A DNA stretch of 64,000 nucleotides, from contig CM041090.1 in the NCBI GenBank assembly GCA_023079485.1, forward strand, positions 40,118,874-40,182,873. Reading direction: 5' to 3'. Made by a program: the position numbers and the translations under genes. The notes beneath the pieces were generated by a model. The model saw only the letters and a program-made list of their open reading frames with translations. It was not told the origin of the DNA and did no database searches. This document shows positions 47,518-62,500 of the stretch, piece by piece. How positions within the stretch are numbered: position 1 is the first letter of the stretch; each line of letters opens with the position of its first letter. The DNA comes from Archilochus colubris (Eukaryota; Chordata; Aves; Apodiformes; Trochilidae).

Positions 47518-50500
47518 GTGAGTAAAGAATGGGTATAAAGCCTTTTTTTAAATTAGTTAAAAATGTCTTTAAGTGGATCTGGTAACATCATAGGTTAAAA
47601 ATTTCATTTGAATAAAAGGTTTAAGGTTAAAGATTTTAATTCATGATTAACAGTTCTTCTAACAGTTAAGAAAATCAAGATAAAGTCTTGGTAGAGCTTA
47701 ATCCTCCTTCCTTTTTCTCGTGGTATGAATAAGGCTTTTCTCTGATTTCTCTGCAGCAGCTAAAGGAAGAATACATTTTGCTATTATTATGCAATGGGAA
47801 GTCTCTTAATGATTGCTTTATTGTTCACCCTGTTTTAAATCTCATCTAACATGTAACTGGTGTCTGTCATGTGGTTAAAGCAGCTTAGAAATGGGAAATT
47901 GTATATTAGAATCATATATATATAATAATTGGGTGAATGCATGGCATAATTTTATTTTTTAAATTGCTGGGTTTTGATGACTTAGCTTTCCTGGCTCTTC
48001 TGGACTTCTATGGCCTAGGGAATTAAGTTAATCTTTAAAAATGTTAACAGATTTCTTAAGAAATATTTTCACCTTCAGTTTTTTGGTAGCAGAGGATTAT
48101 TGGAGGAAGAACTGCAATCCTTGTGCACTCATGCCAAATATGAAATGTAACAAATGTATAGCTTTTATAATTTTCAATAAATTAAGTAGCTATTCATTTT
48201 TCAGATAGACATGTAATTAAAATATAGTATTATCTTTTTTCTTTCCCCTATAACTTCTGCTTGATTTATTCTCAGGGGCAGATTTTGGCATCTAAATATG
48301 ACAAAATCCATTTTTCAATGAGATTACAAATGTTTCAATGGAGAAACAGCTACAAATAAACTAAATAAGTTGTTAAAGGGTTAACTTTCATAGAATCATA
48401 GAACTGGCTGGGTTGGAAGGGACCTCAGAGATCATCAAGTCCAACCCTTGATCCACTCCCACTGCAGTTCCCAGCCCATGGCCCTCAGTGCCACATCCAG
48501 GCTCTTTGGAAAGATCTCCAGACACGGAGAATCCACTACTTCCCTGGGCAGCCCATTCCAATGCCTGATCACCCTCTCCAGAAAGAAATTCTTTCTCATC
48601 TCCAACCTAAACCTCCCCTGGCACAACTTGAGACCCTGCCCTCTTGTCTTGCTGAGAGTTGCCTGGGAAAAGAGCCCAACCCCCCCCTGGCTCCAACCTC
48701 CTTTCAGGGAGTTGTAGAGAGTGATGAGGTCTCCCCTGAGCCTCCTCTTCTCCAGCCTCAACACCCCAGCTCCCTCAGCCCTTCCTCACAGGAATTCTGC
48801 TGGATCCCTTCACAGCCTCCTTGCTCTTCTCTGGACCTGCTCCAGCACCTCAATCTCCTTCCTGAGCTGAGGGGCCCAGAACTGGACACAGGACTCAAGC
48901 TGTGGCCTCACCAGAGCTGAGCACAGGGGCAGAATCCCTTCCCTGGACCTGCTGGCCACGCTGTTCCTGAGCCAGCCCAGGATGCCATTGGCCTTCTTGG
49001 CCACCTGGGCACACTGCTGGCTCCTGTTCAGCTTCCTGGCAATCCAGACTCCCAGGTCCCTTTCTGCCACTCTGTGCCCAGCCTGGAGCTCCCCATGGGG
49101 TTCTTGTGGCCAAAGTGCAGGACCCAGTGCAGTTACCCTTTGTAACCTTGTAGGAAGAAACGGAGATGAATTTACAGTATCCCTCAGATCTAGATGTGAG
49201 GAGTTGTATTTGAAAGCTGAAGTTTACCATTGGATACTCTTTTAGTAAGAGAAATTAAGATTTTAGCAAACATAGATTCCATGTATTTGCATTTGCATAC
49301 ACAGATCCAGACAGTTTTCTGCACTTCAGAACTTGTTTGAAATGTTCTGGCTTGCTTAGCAATGGCTGCAAAAATGTCTTCAAGATTTTATAACCTCTCT
49401 GTCTTCCCTCTTGGCTCCAGAACAACCTCCAAGTGCAGCCACCAAGAGGCTCAATGAACGCAGGGAAATGCTCCAGCGTTATAAAGAAGAAAAGGAACTC
49501 AGGAAACTGAAGGAGCAGAGAGAGAAAGCAAAAAAGGGGGTGTTTAAAGTTGGGTTATATAAACCAACTGTGCCTGCATTTCTTTCTTTTATACCTGAAG
49601 ATCCAGTGGTAGTGAAGCCAAGAGAGAAGGTAATAAGAGCAATACTAAATATCTAAAGGAACTGTAGTAAAATTTCTATTTTGTAGAATCATGGAATATC
49701 TATTTCATAGTCATCAAATATATGTATTTATCAAACACATGTATTTACATGTATAAATATATGTATTTATATGTATCAAATTCTGTTACAGAATTCTACT
49801 AATTACAGTTAAATTCTACAGAATTATGTTATGCCAAGCAGTTTATTTTGTAAACACTTCATACAGATTTGCTTTTTATTAAGGAACAATAAGGTCCTGT
49901 AGCTCAAGTTTTTAAAACCAAAGCTGAAACCAGTACTGGTGTTATCTCAATATTTGTGTTCATGACCATGCTCTCAGTTCAAAAACTGGAATGATTTGTC
50001 CCCAAATGAAACAGCTAATTTGTTAGTAAGAAGGTAATAAGAGCAATATTAAATATCTAAAGGAACTATATTAAAACTTCTATTTTGTAGAATCATGTAA
50101 TATCTATTTCATAGTCATCAAATATATGTATTTCTCAAACACATGTATTTACATGTATATGTATTTATATGTATTAAATTCTGTATTTATCTTCAGAATT
50201 ATGTTATGCCAAGCAGTTTATTTTGTAAACACTTCATATAGATTTGCTTTTTACTAAAAAACAATAAGGTCCTGTAGCTCAAGTTTTTAAAATCAAAGCT
50301 GAAACCAGTACTGGTGTTATCTCACTATTTGTGCTCATGACCATGCTCTCAGTTCAAAAACTGGAATGATTTGTCCACAAATGAAACAGCTAATTTGGTA
50401 GCAAGCTAATTTGGTAGTAAGAAGGTAATAAGAGCAATATTAAATATCTAAAGGAGCTATATTAAAACTTCTATTTTGTAGAATCATGGAATATCTATTT

Positions 50501-53500
50501 CATAGTCATCAAATATATGTATTTATCAAACATATATTTACACGTATATGTATTTATATGTATTAAATTCTGTATTTATCTACAGAATTATGTTATGTCA
50601 AGCAGTTTATTTTGTAAACACTTCATATAGATTTGCTTTTTACTAAAAAACAATAAGATCCTGTAGCTCAAGTTTTTAAAATCAAAGCTGAAACCAGTAC
50701 TGGTGTTATCTCAATATTTGTGTTCATGACCATGCTGTCAGTTTAAAAACTGGAATGATTTGTCCCCAAATGAAACAGCTAATTTGGTAGTAAGCTGGTA
50801 ACTTGTTCCTATTCAATCCATTTGACTTCAGAAGCTTTCTGAATTACAGACTTGACCCATTTTGCACAGGTGTGTTGCTTTTCACACTCATTTTAACTCT
50901 CATTTCTTTGGGGTTATTTCCAGGCAGCTCCTGCTTTCTCTGGGAGGATCACTCGATCAAAGGCCAGGAGCCAAGAAGAAAAAAATGTGATACCAGCTAC
51001 ATCTAAGCACTCTATGGTTTGTTTTTTTATATCTGTTCCAGTGAATAAATTTAGAGGAAAGGGTATAATTATCCTCTGGAGCATAACTCAGGGTTCTGCA
51101 CTTGTAAGTTGAGTTCTACCTCCGTGGAGGTTTTCTTGGTGAGAAAGCCAAATTAGAGCAGAAAAGCTTTTAGGAAAAAAAAAAGCTGATAGACCTTAGT
51201 ATGCTGGTTTGAGTAGTTTGAGCCTCTGAGGTACAGAAGCTTTGATTAGGTCAGTACAGAGAGAACTTGCAGGTATCCTCTGCATCAGTTTTCCAATAAA
51301 ATCAGTCAGCAAGCACTGCAAGGATGTGTAAAGGCAGTAGTAGTTTACATAGTTTGTAACTTCAGAACCAGTGCATTTCCCTTGAATGCAGAAACTCTCA
51401 TGAATGCAGGTTATAGAGTCAGATCATTCTTCACTCAAAAATTACTTCAACTTTGGCATAGTTTTACTGAGAATCTGGGCAGCCCCTCCTGCTATTACTT
51501 GTATTAAAAAGTAGGTTTTTATGAGGACTTTCACCAGCAATAATCTGTAAAAAGTTATATTTTTAATCTAGCAATCTTGCCTTACCAAACTTGAATGCCT
51601 TTGAAGGATTTCCAGTCATAACTACAAACTTTACAACTGAGTTATTGATTATTTTTTTTCTGAAAATTGTTTTTTTAAAATGTGTAATATGTACATAAAG
51701 ATGCAGCAGTAATTAACACCTTGTTTCATAGTAAACCAAAACTGTTTCTTAAATTTCATTCTTCATTCTTTTTTCTGACAAATTCCTTATTGGTTGGATA
51801 ATGCATGCTAACACATCTCAAATGAGCTATTTCAGTAATCCTTAGTTTCTTTTTACTTCTTAAAGCTCTTGGTGCCAAATTACTTGACCATTTGTCTTCC
51901 TGGCTCCTAGGAGAGATGAAGGAAATTTGGCAACTTCATTTCTGATAATCTGATGCTTCACAAAAAGCAAATTCTTCTCTTGTAGGTCTCAGCCAATGGG
52001 CAAAGTGGGCGCCCTACACAAGCAGGGCATAAACAGACCAGCACAGCCAAAGTGGCTGAAAAAGAGAAAGGTAGGAAAGTAGAGTGATCCCTACAGCTGA
52101 ATCTGTAAGGACATTGCTGTTTTATTTTTCTGGCTCAGTAGTTGTGACATTATGGGAGGGGGGACAAGGAGAGATCTTCAGGAGAGGTTTTTGGGTGTAG
52201 GAACTGAGTTTTTCTGACAGGCATTCCCACCAGCTAGGACAAAGGGCAGCAGCTGGCATTTAGGTATATGTTGTCTCTTACTTGTTGCCTCTTTAGGCTG
52301 GGGGAAAAGGAATGCAGGACACTTAATGGTTACTGATTATTCACCTTGGGAGAGGGAGAAGAAGAAGGTCAGCAGGCAGAGTTGCGTGACTGCTGGCTGC
52401 CTTAGCACCTGGAACTCTGCAGAGCTCCAGATTTTAGTTTGTCTCCAGGGACGATATCACATGGAGTAGCTGCTGCTACTACAGGAGAGCAAGGGACTTC
52501 ACCTGGAAAGATGCAGAAGAGCTGACAAGTAAAACATGAATTTTTCATGGTGTTGTGGTTAGCCTGAAAAACAGCTGCTTGTATGAGCTGTGAATATTTT
52601 CAGTGAAGTTTCTTTCCCCTGTGCAGCAGATGCTCTGTTGTCTGTGGTCTCTAAATGAAACTGCTCATGGAACTGAGCAGTAAGAAAGGTTTGGAAAAGG
52701 ATTGCTTGCAGTGAAGCACATCAGCACTTGAATGCTGGGAGACAGGAGCCCAAACTTCTGCTGCACAGTAGATGTGTGGTTGTTTGCTGCAGTAAATGAC
52801 AAGTCCAGTCTTACATTTCCATATCCCTTCTGGATCTGTCCCTTTCCATGTGACAATTACATAACATTTCTTAAGAAGACAAAACAAAAAACCCAACAAA
52901 CAACCCATGCCACCTTTAAGGAACTAAAATATTTTTTTATTAGAAATTGTTCCTAACAGCCCAGTGATGTCTATGCCTTAGTTGATAAGGCTAAGCCACA
53001 TGAAATACTGGCATTAATGCAAGATATTCAGTAATTCAGAGTGAAATGACTCTCTCCTCACTAAGTTCATTAAATCAGCAAGCAGCAGACCTTTATTAAA
53101 ATAGATTTCAGAAATACCTTCAGTTAAAACTCAAAAGGTCTTTTATCTGTGTATGATATAACAATTAAAACCTCTTTCTTAAAATTATCTACTAGACTTG
53201 ATGCTTTTTGCTGAATCAAGAATATGATTGTATTTAAACATCAGTATAATAATGTTAGGGAAGGGAATGTTTGGATAAAATGTTACAGTTACTTATCTAG
53301 AATTTTTTTTCCCCAACTTGTCAGCTCACAATTCTGTGGAAGCTAGGATGACATTAAAAACACAAAGGGCATTAGGAGTAGCTTAGTGGGGGTACTAGAG
53401 TTCAGGTAGATGTATAAAGGGAAAGTATGAAATAAAGAGCTTCTGTTTAAATTTTATGTGCAGGAGGATGCTATCTTTTTTTAAGGAAACTAAAAACAGT

Positions 53501-56500
53501 CATAAAATACAAAGATGAAAATTGCTAAGATGGGTAATACAATGCATGGACTTGAGTCATGTTTTAGAAGACAAGGTGGGATTCATTTTAAGGAACACTA
53601 CATTAAATTCAGGCCTCAGAATACTTTCATATAATGACATAAAATCTTGTTACACAGATGGTTTGTTTAGACTTAGAGCTGAGCAAATAACCATGGCAAG
53701 CTGTTACTCCAGAAAGCTTCATCTATAAAATGGGGTTGATTCCAGTTGTAAGGAACCTCAAAGAGGGTTCCTTAAGCTTTCTACATCTGGCACACTGGTA
53801 CCTTGTTGTTGTTAGGTCCTGGAGATACTCTACAACAAAACCATCTCCAACCAAAGTCCTTCAGAGTGCTGCCTTGATTCCAAGGCTGAGCTGTGCTGTC
53901 CATGTTGAGCACTGTTTGCATTAAACTGACTAAAAAACCCTGTAGATTCCAACAAATGAATGCAACTAATAATTGCTAGTGCAGTTTCCTGTTTCCTACA
54001 AAATGTAGACTTGCAATTAGATTACTAGAATGCAGCTCCTTATTAAGCTTTGAAACCTCTGGAATCACCATGTCCTCCAGTGTTGCAGGCTGCAGTCCAG
54101 ACAACCTCAAATGTCAGAATCACCAGAGCAGCCTCCTCTGCAGCCAGGCAGGTGCTGAAAACATCAACTGCTGCTGCAACTGCTGGTAAGTGAGGCAATG
54201 AGTGTGCTTCTCCTTGTGTAGCTTGAGATGATATGTAAGCAGAGGAGTAATGGGATGTACAGAGATACCATCTTGCACTGGAAACAACGTATGTACATCT
54301 ATATGCTGCTGTTAGGCTCGTTGTCAAGTTATATACTAAGATAACTCTGTCTTTAGTCTCTTGCTCATATCTCAGGCACTGTTTTGTGCTGCAGATACAG
54401 ATCAGCTTGTGTTTTAGCACACTGCTTTTTGCTGTGTAACTGACTCTTTTAAACAGACTGTATGTAAATCACACTGAATTGTCATGTAAGAAAAGGACTA
54501 AATATCACTGAGACTCTCATCTGGAACTCTTGGGCAATAATTAAATCAAGATGTTGAAACAAACATTGGACAATTGCCCATAAAATCCGTTGGTGTGGAG
54601 CATCAATACCCATATTTTAGACTGAAATTTTAATAATTTTAAACTGAAAGAAGAAATAGAGAACTAGTAAAGATTGATTATTATCTATCATTATTATGTC
54701 TGTGCTCAGAAACAGAGACTTCTGGAAGAGATGAGAGCCTGTGTTCTTCAGGTCAGGAATTTTATTGTCCATGTTTACTAAAACAGGGACACATGATGGG
54801 AAATGATTAATACATAGCCATGTTCTCAGGATATTTTTAAGAGTGTTTTGCACTGTCCTGTGTGTTGTATGTGTCAGGAGTAAACTCCAAGGCTGAAAGC
54901 ACAGCTTGGATAGTTTTAATTCCCCAACAGAAATCCTGTGCCTTGTAGAAATTAAAAATCTAAACCCACACTGACTTAACACTCTCTCTTCAGCCTTTCA
55001 GGAAATAAAATGACATATTTTTAGAATATGACAACACCTAAAGAGTCATAACTTAACCTATTTTCCTTTCTTGGAGATACATTTAGTAGGCTGTTAAATC
55101 CTAGGCCAGGTTTTCTTTTGAATGAACTTCTGCAGTGAAGTGCCTGCCCTCTATCTTGTTCCAGTCAAGAAACAAAACAGCCTCTCCCTTTCTCTAACCA
55201 TTGAACTTTCCTGGCAGTCTTTTGGTGAAAGATTGTCTTAATCAGATGCCTTTTTGACTTTTGGGAGCTTTTCTTATTGTAGGTAACCAGCCACAGAGAA
55301 AGAATGTAGGAAAACAGAAGAAAGCAGTGAAACCTGACATCACAGAGGTGGGTCATTTATTGTTTGAAATGGGAAAGAATTAAAAGTGATTTAAGAGCCA
55401 AAACCAGTGTGATTGTAGTTCAAATGTAGTTGTGTTCAAGTAGAGAAGTAATAGGTTCACTAATAGGCTAGGTTTTGAGAAGATTATTTATATATATATT
55501 ACATATATATTTATATATTTGGAAGTATTTCAATTGCCATATTTTTAAAATTAAGGTCAAATGTAGTTTGCTTATATGGATGACTTGATTACTGCTCAAG
55601 GTTTGGGCAATGATTTAACTTGGGCAAGAAGTTCTTACATGACATGTCTGATGTTTAACCCAGTCAAAAAGAAATGCCTGCTTTGCTGGTTTTATCCAGC
55701 ATTTGTAGATTTTGTGCAGTTATTCCTTTTTGAAATGTACTCTGAATCTCTCCTTTTATGCCAAGGGAATGAATGACATTGAGACTTTAAGAAATGTGTT
55801 TTTAGGTTTGGAACCATGAAAAAATAAAGCTGGGAATCTTTTTCCCTGCAAGGCAGACATCTCATAATTAAAGGCAGTCATTGTGGTTCTCCATGCCACT
55901 GCTAGGACATTTTTCTGTCTCTACAGCAGTATTTGAATTCACTCCCACCCAGGTTCCCAGACAATTCTGTGTGTGTGCTCATGCACTGACAGTGCTGTGC
56001 CAGATCAGTGCTTTTCCTCCTCTGCTCTTTGCCATTCCCTCATGCCCTGTGTCTCCCTCACACCTCCCATCTTCACTCCTCCTGTAACTGCAGCTGTGTT
56101 CCAGTGTTGTCCTGAAACTGGTGCTACCACACACAAACACTGACACAGGGACAAGAGGCACTCACATCTTGGTTAAGTGCCTCCTGACAGGCAGGAGCTG
56201 CTTTGTGCTGCCAGTTGCTGTAACCCCAGTCATCTCTTGACAGGAGGTGTTAAGAGTTGAATTCAAAGCTTACATTCCAAGCAGGAGTATCTGAAGTATA
56301 AATACCATTTTCAGTGGTTTGAAGATGCATATTTTCTAGAAAAACAAATCCAAGCTCTCTGGGCTGGTTTGAGCTAACAATATCTCAATATAAGCACCTC
56401 ACAAATGAGTTCTGCATGATGATCCAGTCACTCATCTCACAGGAATGTGTGTTCAACTTACTAACTTTCTCCTCCTTTAATGACCCCCCTGCTTCAGTGG

Positions 56501-59500
56501 TCCTAACTGCACTTGTCTTGGGCTGCATTCCTCAGCTATCAGCTTATTTCAGCTTGTTCCTTCACCTTTGCAGTAGAGTATGTGTATAAGTTGTGATTAT
56601 TCAACAGGCCTGGTTGGATTTGGAGCCAGGAATTCTGCTCTTCAGGAGCTTAGCAGCTCAAAGCTTTTGTTTCTTGCAGCAAGCATTTGCTAAGTTTACT
56701 TACAGGTTTGTTTGATGAGGTGTTCTGCTACTTTAGTCCCTTCAGTGGATTGTTTCACTCCTTGTGGTGTTCTGCCTGTTGCTAGAATGATCCCCAGGTG
56801 TCAGAACCAGTTGGGCTTAATGGTAAATCATGATTTCTGAATTCATGGCTTCTGCAGGTGTATTCTGTTGTAGAAAGTGACTTTCCTGAAATAGTTCCCT
56901 TCCTAATGGCTTTCAGTCATGTTATAATTCACCCCATGCCTCTAGTAGACACTTCATTGCTTTAATAATGTAGTGTTCTCTTTGTTTGTACTGTTATAGG
57001 TAATTCCTTCTAAACATGAAGTGGATAAAAAGACCCAACTCAGTTCAGCCACGAAAGGTTCTGCAAGTGATTCTAAATGTTCAGCACCAGTAGAACTTCA
57101 ACAGGAGCAAAGCTCACCAGAAAACAAAACCAATTCAGCTCCAGGGAGATCCAGGACCCTTTCTTTTGCACCTCAAAACTTTGTGTTTCAGCCACTGAGT
57201 GGATTAGCAACCTACAAAGTTACACCCATGACTCCTTCTAGGGCAAATGCCTTTTTGACACCTAGTGCCTTCTGGGATTTTTCAGCTTCTCCAGTGTAAG
57301 ATTCTTACCTCTAATGGCTTAAAATGCAAGTGAAACTCTGGAGTGCTACAGAATACATCATCATCTCTCTAGAGAGAATCTCTGTGCAACCATTTGTTGT
57401 TTTTTGGAACACCTGATCACTGTGCTTGCTATCATTGGTTAAATAAGAGCTTAATACAACAGCAAAGAAAGAACAAAATCCATGATTCTTTCTGTGCTTT
57501 AGAAGTAGAGCAGCTCCATATATTAGGGACTGTGTCATGTGTCTCTCTGCACAGAGTTATTCAGTTTAATAGGATTTGCTTGGGGTCTTTAGCACAAATT
57601 GTGCTTTTCTGTGTATTTTTTCATGTTTGATGTCAGTGTCTCAAGGTATCTTTGTTTCCAGTAATATAACTGAAAAATCCAGTGAGACTAAGGCACAAGA
57701 GCCTGATTTAAAAAGTCCATTTTCACCCGCTGGTAAAGACAGTGAAGAACAGCAAAGCCCTACAAACTGGAAAGGAGAAGAAGGTAGGAAGTTCACAATT
57801 AGTTAATTGTCTTAATGGTTTTAGTTTTTTACCAGATATGGAACAAATACCTTTTGTGTTTTTCAGCAATTGAATCTGATGAAAAAGCTTCACAGAAACC
57901 AAATGAAACAGCTCCTGTCTCTGGAGAGATAACAGAGTTTGATATGAAGTCAGATGATGTAAGAGAGCAGGAGCATGATGTGGCCTATTTCAGGTTTGTG
58001 TTAATTTAAATTAAATTAAATTAATTTCCCTGTTGTCCTTAACATGAGTAACAAGACATCTTGTAAAGATCAACTTGTGGATGTTGGTGTCTCGTGGCAC
58101 TGTCTTGAGCAGGCACACAGTCCTGTTTTCCCTTTTTTCTTGTGAGTGCAAGGAAAGAATAAACCATTCTGGAGACTGACACCTTGTCCTAAGGATCACA
58201 AGGTTAAAGCAGCAGCAGAGAAATTGCACCTCAGCCAGTCAGCAATCCAAAACAATCCAATGGCTCCCAAGGCAGCTCAGCTTCCCTGAAAGTAAAAGGA
58301 TGCTGATCATTAACAGTCCTTCAGTAGTGACAGGAGTTAGAAAAGCCTCCAAAACCTCATTTTTTCACTTTCTCTTTATTTTTAGAAACATCCTTCAGTC
58401 TGAGACAGACAGGCTGATGTCTCAGTGCCTCCAGTGGGATGGAAAATTTGAACTGGACATTCCAGAGGATGGTAAGACTAAACCTGTAACAGGGGTGTTA
58501 TGATAACTGAAGGGGACAGAGGGAAGTGTGTATCTGAATATATTTGCCAAATATCCCTATCTACAGCACTTGGTAAAAGCTGTTTTAGATAAGGTTTAAG
58601 AGTCTATCTGCCTCAAGACAAAAAAAGGCTGCTTTATCTCCCAGTACTGAAATTAATGTGTAGTACTTGGTGTCATAGTGGTTGACACTAAAGTGAAAAC
58701 CAAGTGCCTATCACTACAGTTTTCTGTTGTCAGTTTTAAGTGTAGGTAAATGTATGAACTTTATTTAAAAAAAAATCAGCTTAAAGTTAGATTTAAACTT
58801 AGAATTAAGTGTCCTTATGTGGGGAAAATGAAGATAAGTCAAAAATGCTTATCTGAAAGACAAAGATAATTATTATTTAAATAAGTTTAGAGCAGTTCAA
58901 GGGAGTGATGTGTTCCCTCTGAGCTGTATTGCAGTTCAAACAATTAACTGATTTAAATCACTTGTGAACTGATGGGTTGTTCCAAGAGGTTTTTCTTTGT
59001 TGTTTTCTGCTTGCTCTCAGCTCAAGATCTCATTCGCACCACAATTGGCCAGACCAGGCTGCTCATAGCAGAAAGGTTTAAACAGTTTGAAGGTCTGGTG
59101 GATAACTGTGAATTCCAGAGAGGTGAAAAACAAACAACGTGCACAGACTTGGATGGATTTTGGGATATGGTTAATTTCCAGGTATGTAATTTCATGTTAA
59201 ACTATCAGAATAACTTTGATGGGGTTATTTACAAATGATGGATTGAAGCTGTTTTTTGTTTGAGTGATCAGATTCTGATTTTTTAATACATAAAAAATGC
59301 AAGCCCTTGTTCACACTTCCTGATGGTGAAACACTTTCTGATCTGTACCAGCTGGTGTAGATAAATTGGTAATTCATGGACCAGTTTTCCTGCAGTGTCT
59401 TCTTGTGGCCCCTGTGTCTTTTTCTCTGAAATGAAGGTGTATAGCCAAGCCTTATGCTGGTTTGGAGTGAGGATGCAGTCATGATGTCTCCCTGAACCAA

Positions 59501-62500
59501 AAGCTGGGAGCTTTTGGAAAAATCTTGGAGCTCACCTAGAAAGTAGGGATTCCATGCTTCAGTATGAGAATAATGCAGAAACTACATTAACCTTGGTTAG
59601 GAGTGAGCTTAGATGGTAGAAAACTTCATCTCCCTTCCCTGTTGATTCTTCCATTGATTTTGGAATAAAATCTAGTATTCTAAGTTACCAAGATGTCTCA
59701 CAACAGTAAATCAGCATTCATCAAAGGAACTCACAACTAGTTAAAAGAAAAAGTAGGGATTCCATGCTTCAGTATGAGAATAATGCAGAAACTACATTAA
59801 CTTTGGTTAGGAGTGAGCTTAGATGGTGGAAAACTTCATCTCCCTTTCCTGTAGATTCTTCCATTGATTCTGGAATAAAATATTCTACATTATCAAGATG
59901 TCTCATAACAGTAAATCCACATTCATCAGAGGAACTCACAACTAGTTAAATCAAAAGGATTTATTGTTAAGGTCCTAGTCCTAGGTCTTTATTTCCCTCC
60001 AGCACACCTCAGGTCTTGATTTGCTTATACAGCAGAGATACTTGAAGGGAATTTTGCTAGAACCAGGAACTTGAAATCAGGGGTGCTCACTATTTCCCTG
60101 GGAGCAGCTCAAATTTCTCCTGAGCATTCCCTTAGGTACAGTTGGACTAACAGAACTGCTAACTCTGCCCCTTTTTACCTTACTTTTTTTTTTTGTGTGT
60201 GTGTCCTGGGAGTTTCAGGGAGGATTTATAGGACTTGTCACTTCAGTGTCTGGCCTGCTGTGCCCATTAGTGAATCATAGAATTGGCTGGGTTGGAAGGG
60301 ACCTCAGAGATCATCAAGTCCAACCCTTGATCCACTCCCACTGCAGTTCCCAGCCCATGGCACTCAGTGCCACATCCAGGCTCTTTGGAAATATCTCCAG
60401 ACATGGAGAATCCACTACTTCCCTGGGCAGCCCATTCCAATGCCTGATCACCCTCTCTGTAAAGTGTCTCCATGCCAAAGCACAGGAGAACAAGGTCAGT
60501 CAGGGAGGAGGTAATGCTGCAGAGCCAGTTTGACATGAACAAGCCAGAGGCTGCATCATGAGGCTGTTCAGCAGTTTCAAAGAGCAAACAAGCTTGCATG
60601 GTGTGTTCCTACATAATGGAGATCTCCTGCTTGTTTGGGTAAAGGTTATTACGCAATTAATGTGTTCTTTTGCATTCCTCACATGCAACCCTTGTCAAAG
60701 TTGCTAAAGTCAGTGCTAGAACAGGTTGTAAACCAGCTCCTTCATTTCCAATGTTAGATCTTACTGAATGATTCTATTCCCATACTAACCTTTAAACTAC
60801 AGAACCTCTCCCTGTCCTCCCATCTCATGTGAATTGTGTGTATATTGACATAACCTTCATGCCAGCTGGATGAGTGTTTAATACTTCACACAGTGCATGG
60901 CTGTGCTTACATTTGTCACCTGGTTTTATGAGGCACTGTTCACAGTGTGACCTGAGAAGTCTTGCAAATGAAACCTGTAATTTTCTGGGATTTCCAATAG
61001 ATAGAAGATGTGAATAAAAAGTTTGATAATCTCAAGAAGCTTCAAGACAATGACTGGCAGCCACTTGATGTCCCAAGCAAAGCAATTGTCAAGGTATGAA
61101 TAGCCTGTAAAATGTGTCTCCTAAGGCATCAAGAGATGTTATAGTATCTAAAATATAGAAAACATATATTATTATTATTATTATAATGTTGTTATATTGT
61201 TATATTATAATTGTAGAATATAAAATATAATTATATGTAATATATTTAATATATATTCTATATTACATATAATTATATATTATATTCTATATATTATATA
61301 TTCTATATTATATTCTATATTATATATTATTAATTAATTGTTATATTAATTATTATATATTATTAATTAATTGTTATATTAATTATTATATATTATTAAT
61401 TAATATTATATATTATATTCTATATATTATATATGTAATATATAATATACATTAAATATATATAATTATATATTATATTATATATTGTATATTATATAAT
61501 ATAATATATAATATATATAATAATATGTATAATATTATATGATAATATAAGTAATAATAATATATAATATAAGTAATATAATATAAGTATACATATATAA
61601 TATAAGTATATAATATATAATAATATAAGTATACATATAATTATGTATATATACATATGTATATGTATTATATATATTATATAATTATATAATATAAAAT
61701 AAATAGTATATAATAATGTATAATAATATATAATATAATTATATTAATAGTATAATATTATTATATTATGTGCTATAATATTATAATATTTATATTGTTA
61801 ATAATTACACTTATAAAATTAAAATTTTAAATAAGATTATTAAATATAATTATTAAATGTTAAAATTAATACTTTGTAATTAAAATATATTATTTATATT
61901 ATAATATATATAATATATCTAAAATAACTAATAAATAAGTAATAAACTTATAAAACAACGAATAAATAAATAATAAACTTATAAAATAACTAATTAATAA
62001 ATCTAAAAAACTAATAAGCTGCTCTTGCAGTGACAATAACCCTTCTTAAATGGCAGGTCCTTCTGAAGCCCTGCTCATCTGGTTTCTTTACATGGTTATG
62101 TTTAAAAACTCAGTGAAATTCCTCTCAGGTTGTGCCCTTCTCCCAGCTGAGCTTGTTGCTGTCAGTAATGGTAGTTCCCACTTTTGGCTGGGAAGATTAG
62201 AACTAAAAATCAATATTTTTGGGGGTCATGGGACTCTTTGCTAGTAAGATGGATCTGTTAAATTTAGAATTTAGAGAATTTAGCAATTTACCCTCGAGTT
62301 GAAGAACACTTGATCCAGGCTGTGCCTGTGGCACTGATGTCACTGAAGAGGAAACCATGCAGGGATTTGGCAGTGGCTGCCAGCTCTGAGCAGTGAGTGC
62401 TCAGTGATAGTGGTGTCCCAGCACCCTGGGTTGTATTAAACTGGGAATTCTCTAAGCACAAATGGACCTGACACTCTCCAGAAGTTATTGCAAAACAAGT

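Larger units (their letters stand above)
59182..61000 (+). other. DLGAP5: DLGAP5 intron 12
   Basis: It holds a 210-bp tandem duplication (59541-59951) and an inverted CR1 3' end (60272-60458); nothing else is recognised. Confidence 0.85.

Noticed and set aside
48448..48920. Open frames on the plus strand across the inverted CR1
   Set aside because: They are the reverse complement of the CR1 3' region; the same peptides recur at 42376 and 60195 for the same reason.
49676..49692. GAATCATGGAAT resembling a CR1 tail inside the intron 3 repeat
   Set aside because: No adjacent GGTTGGAAGGGACC block; not enough to call CR1.
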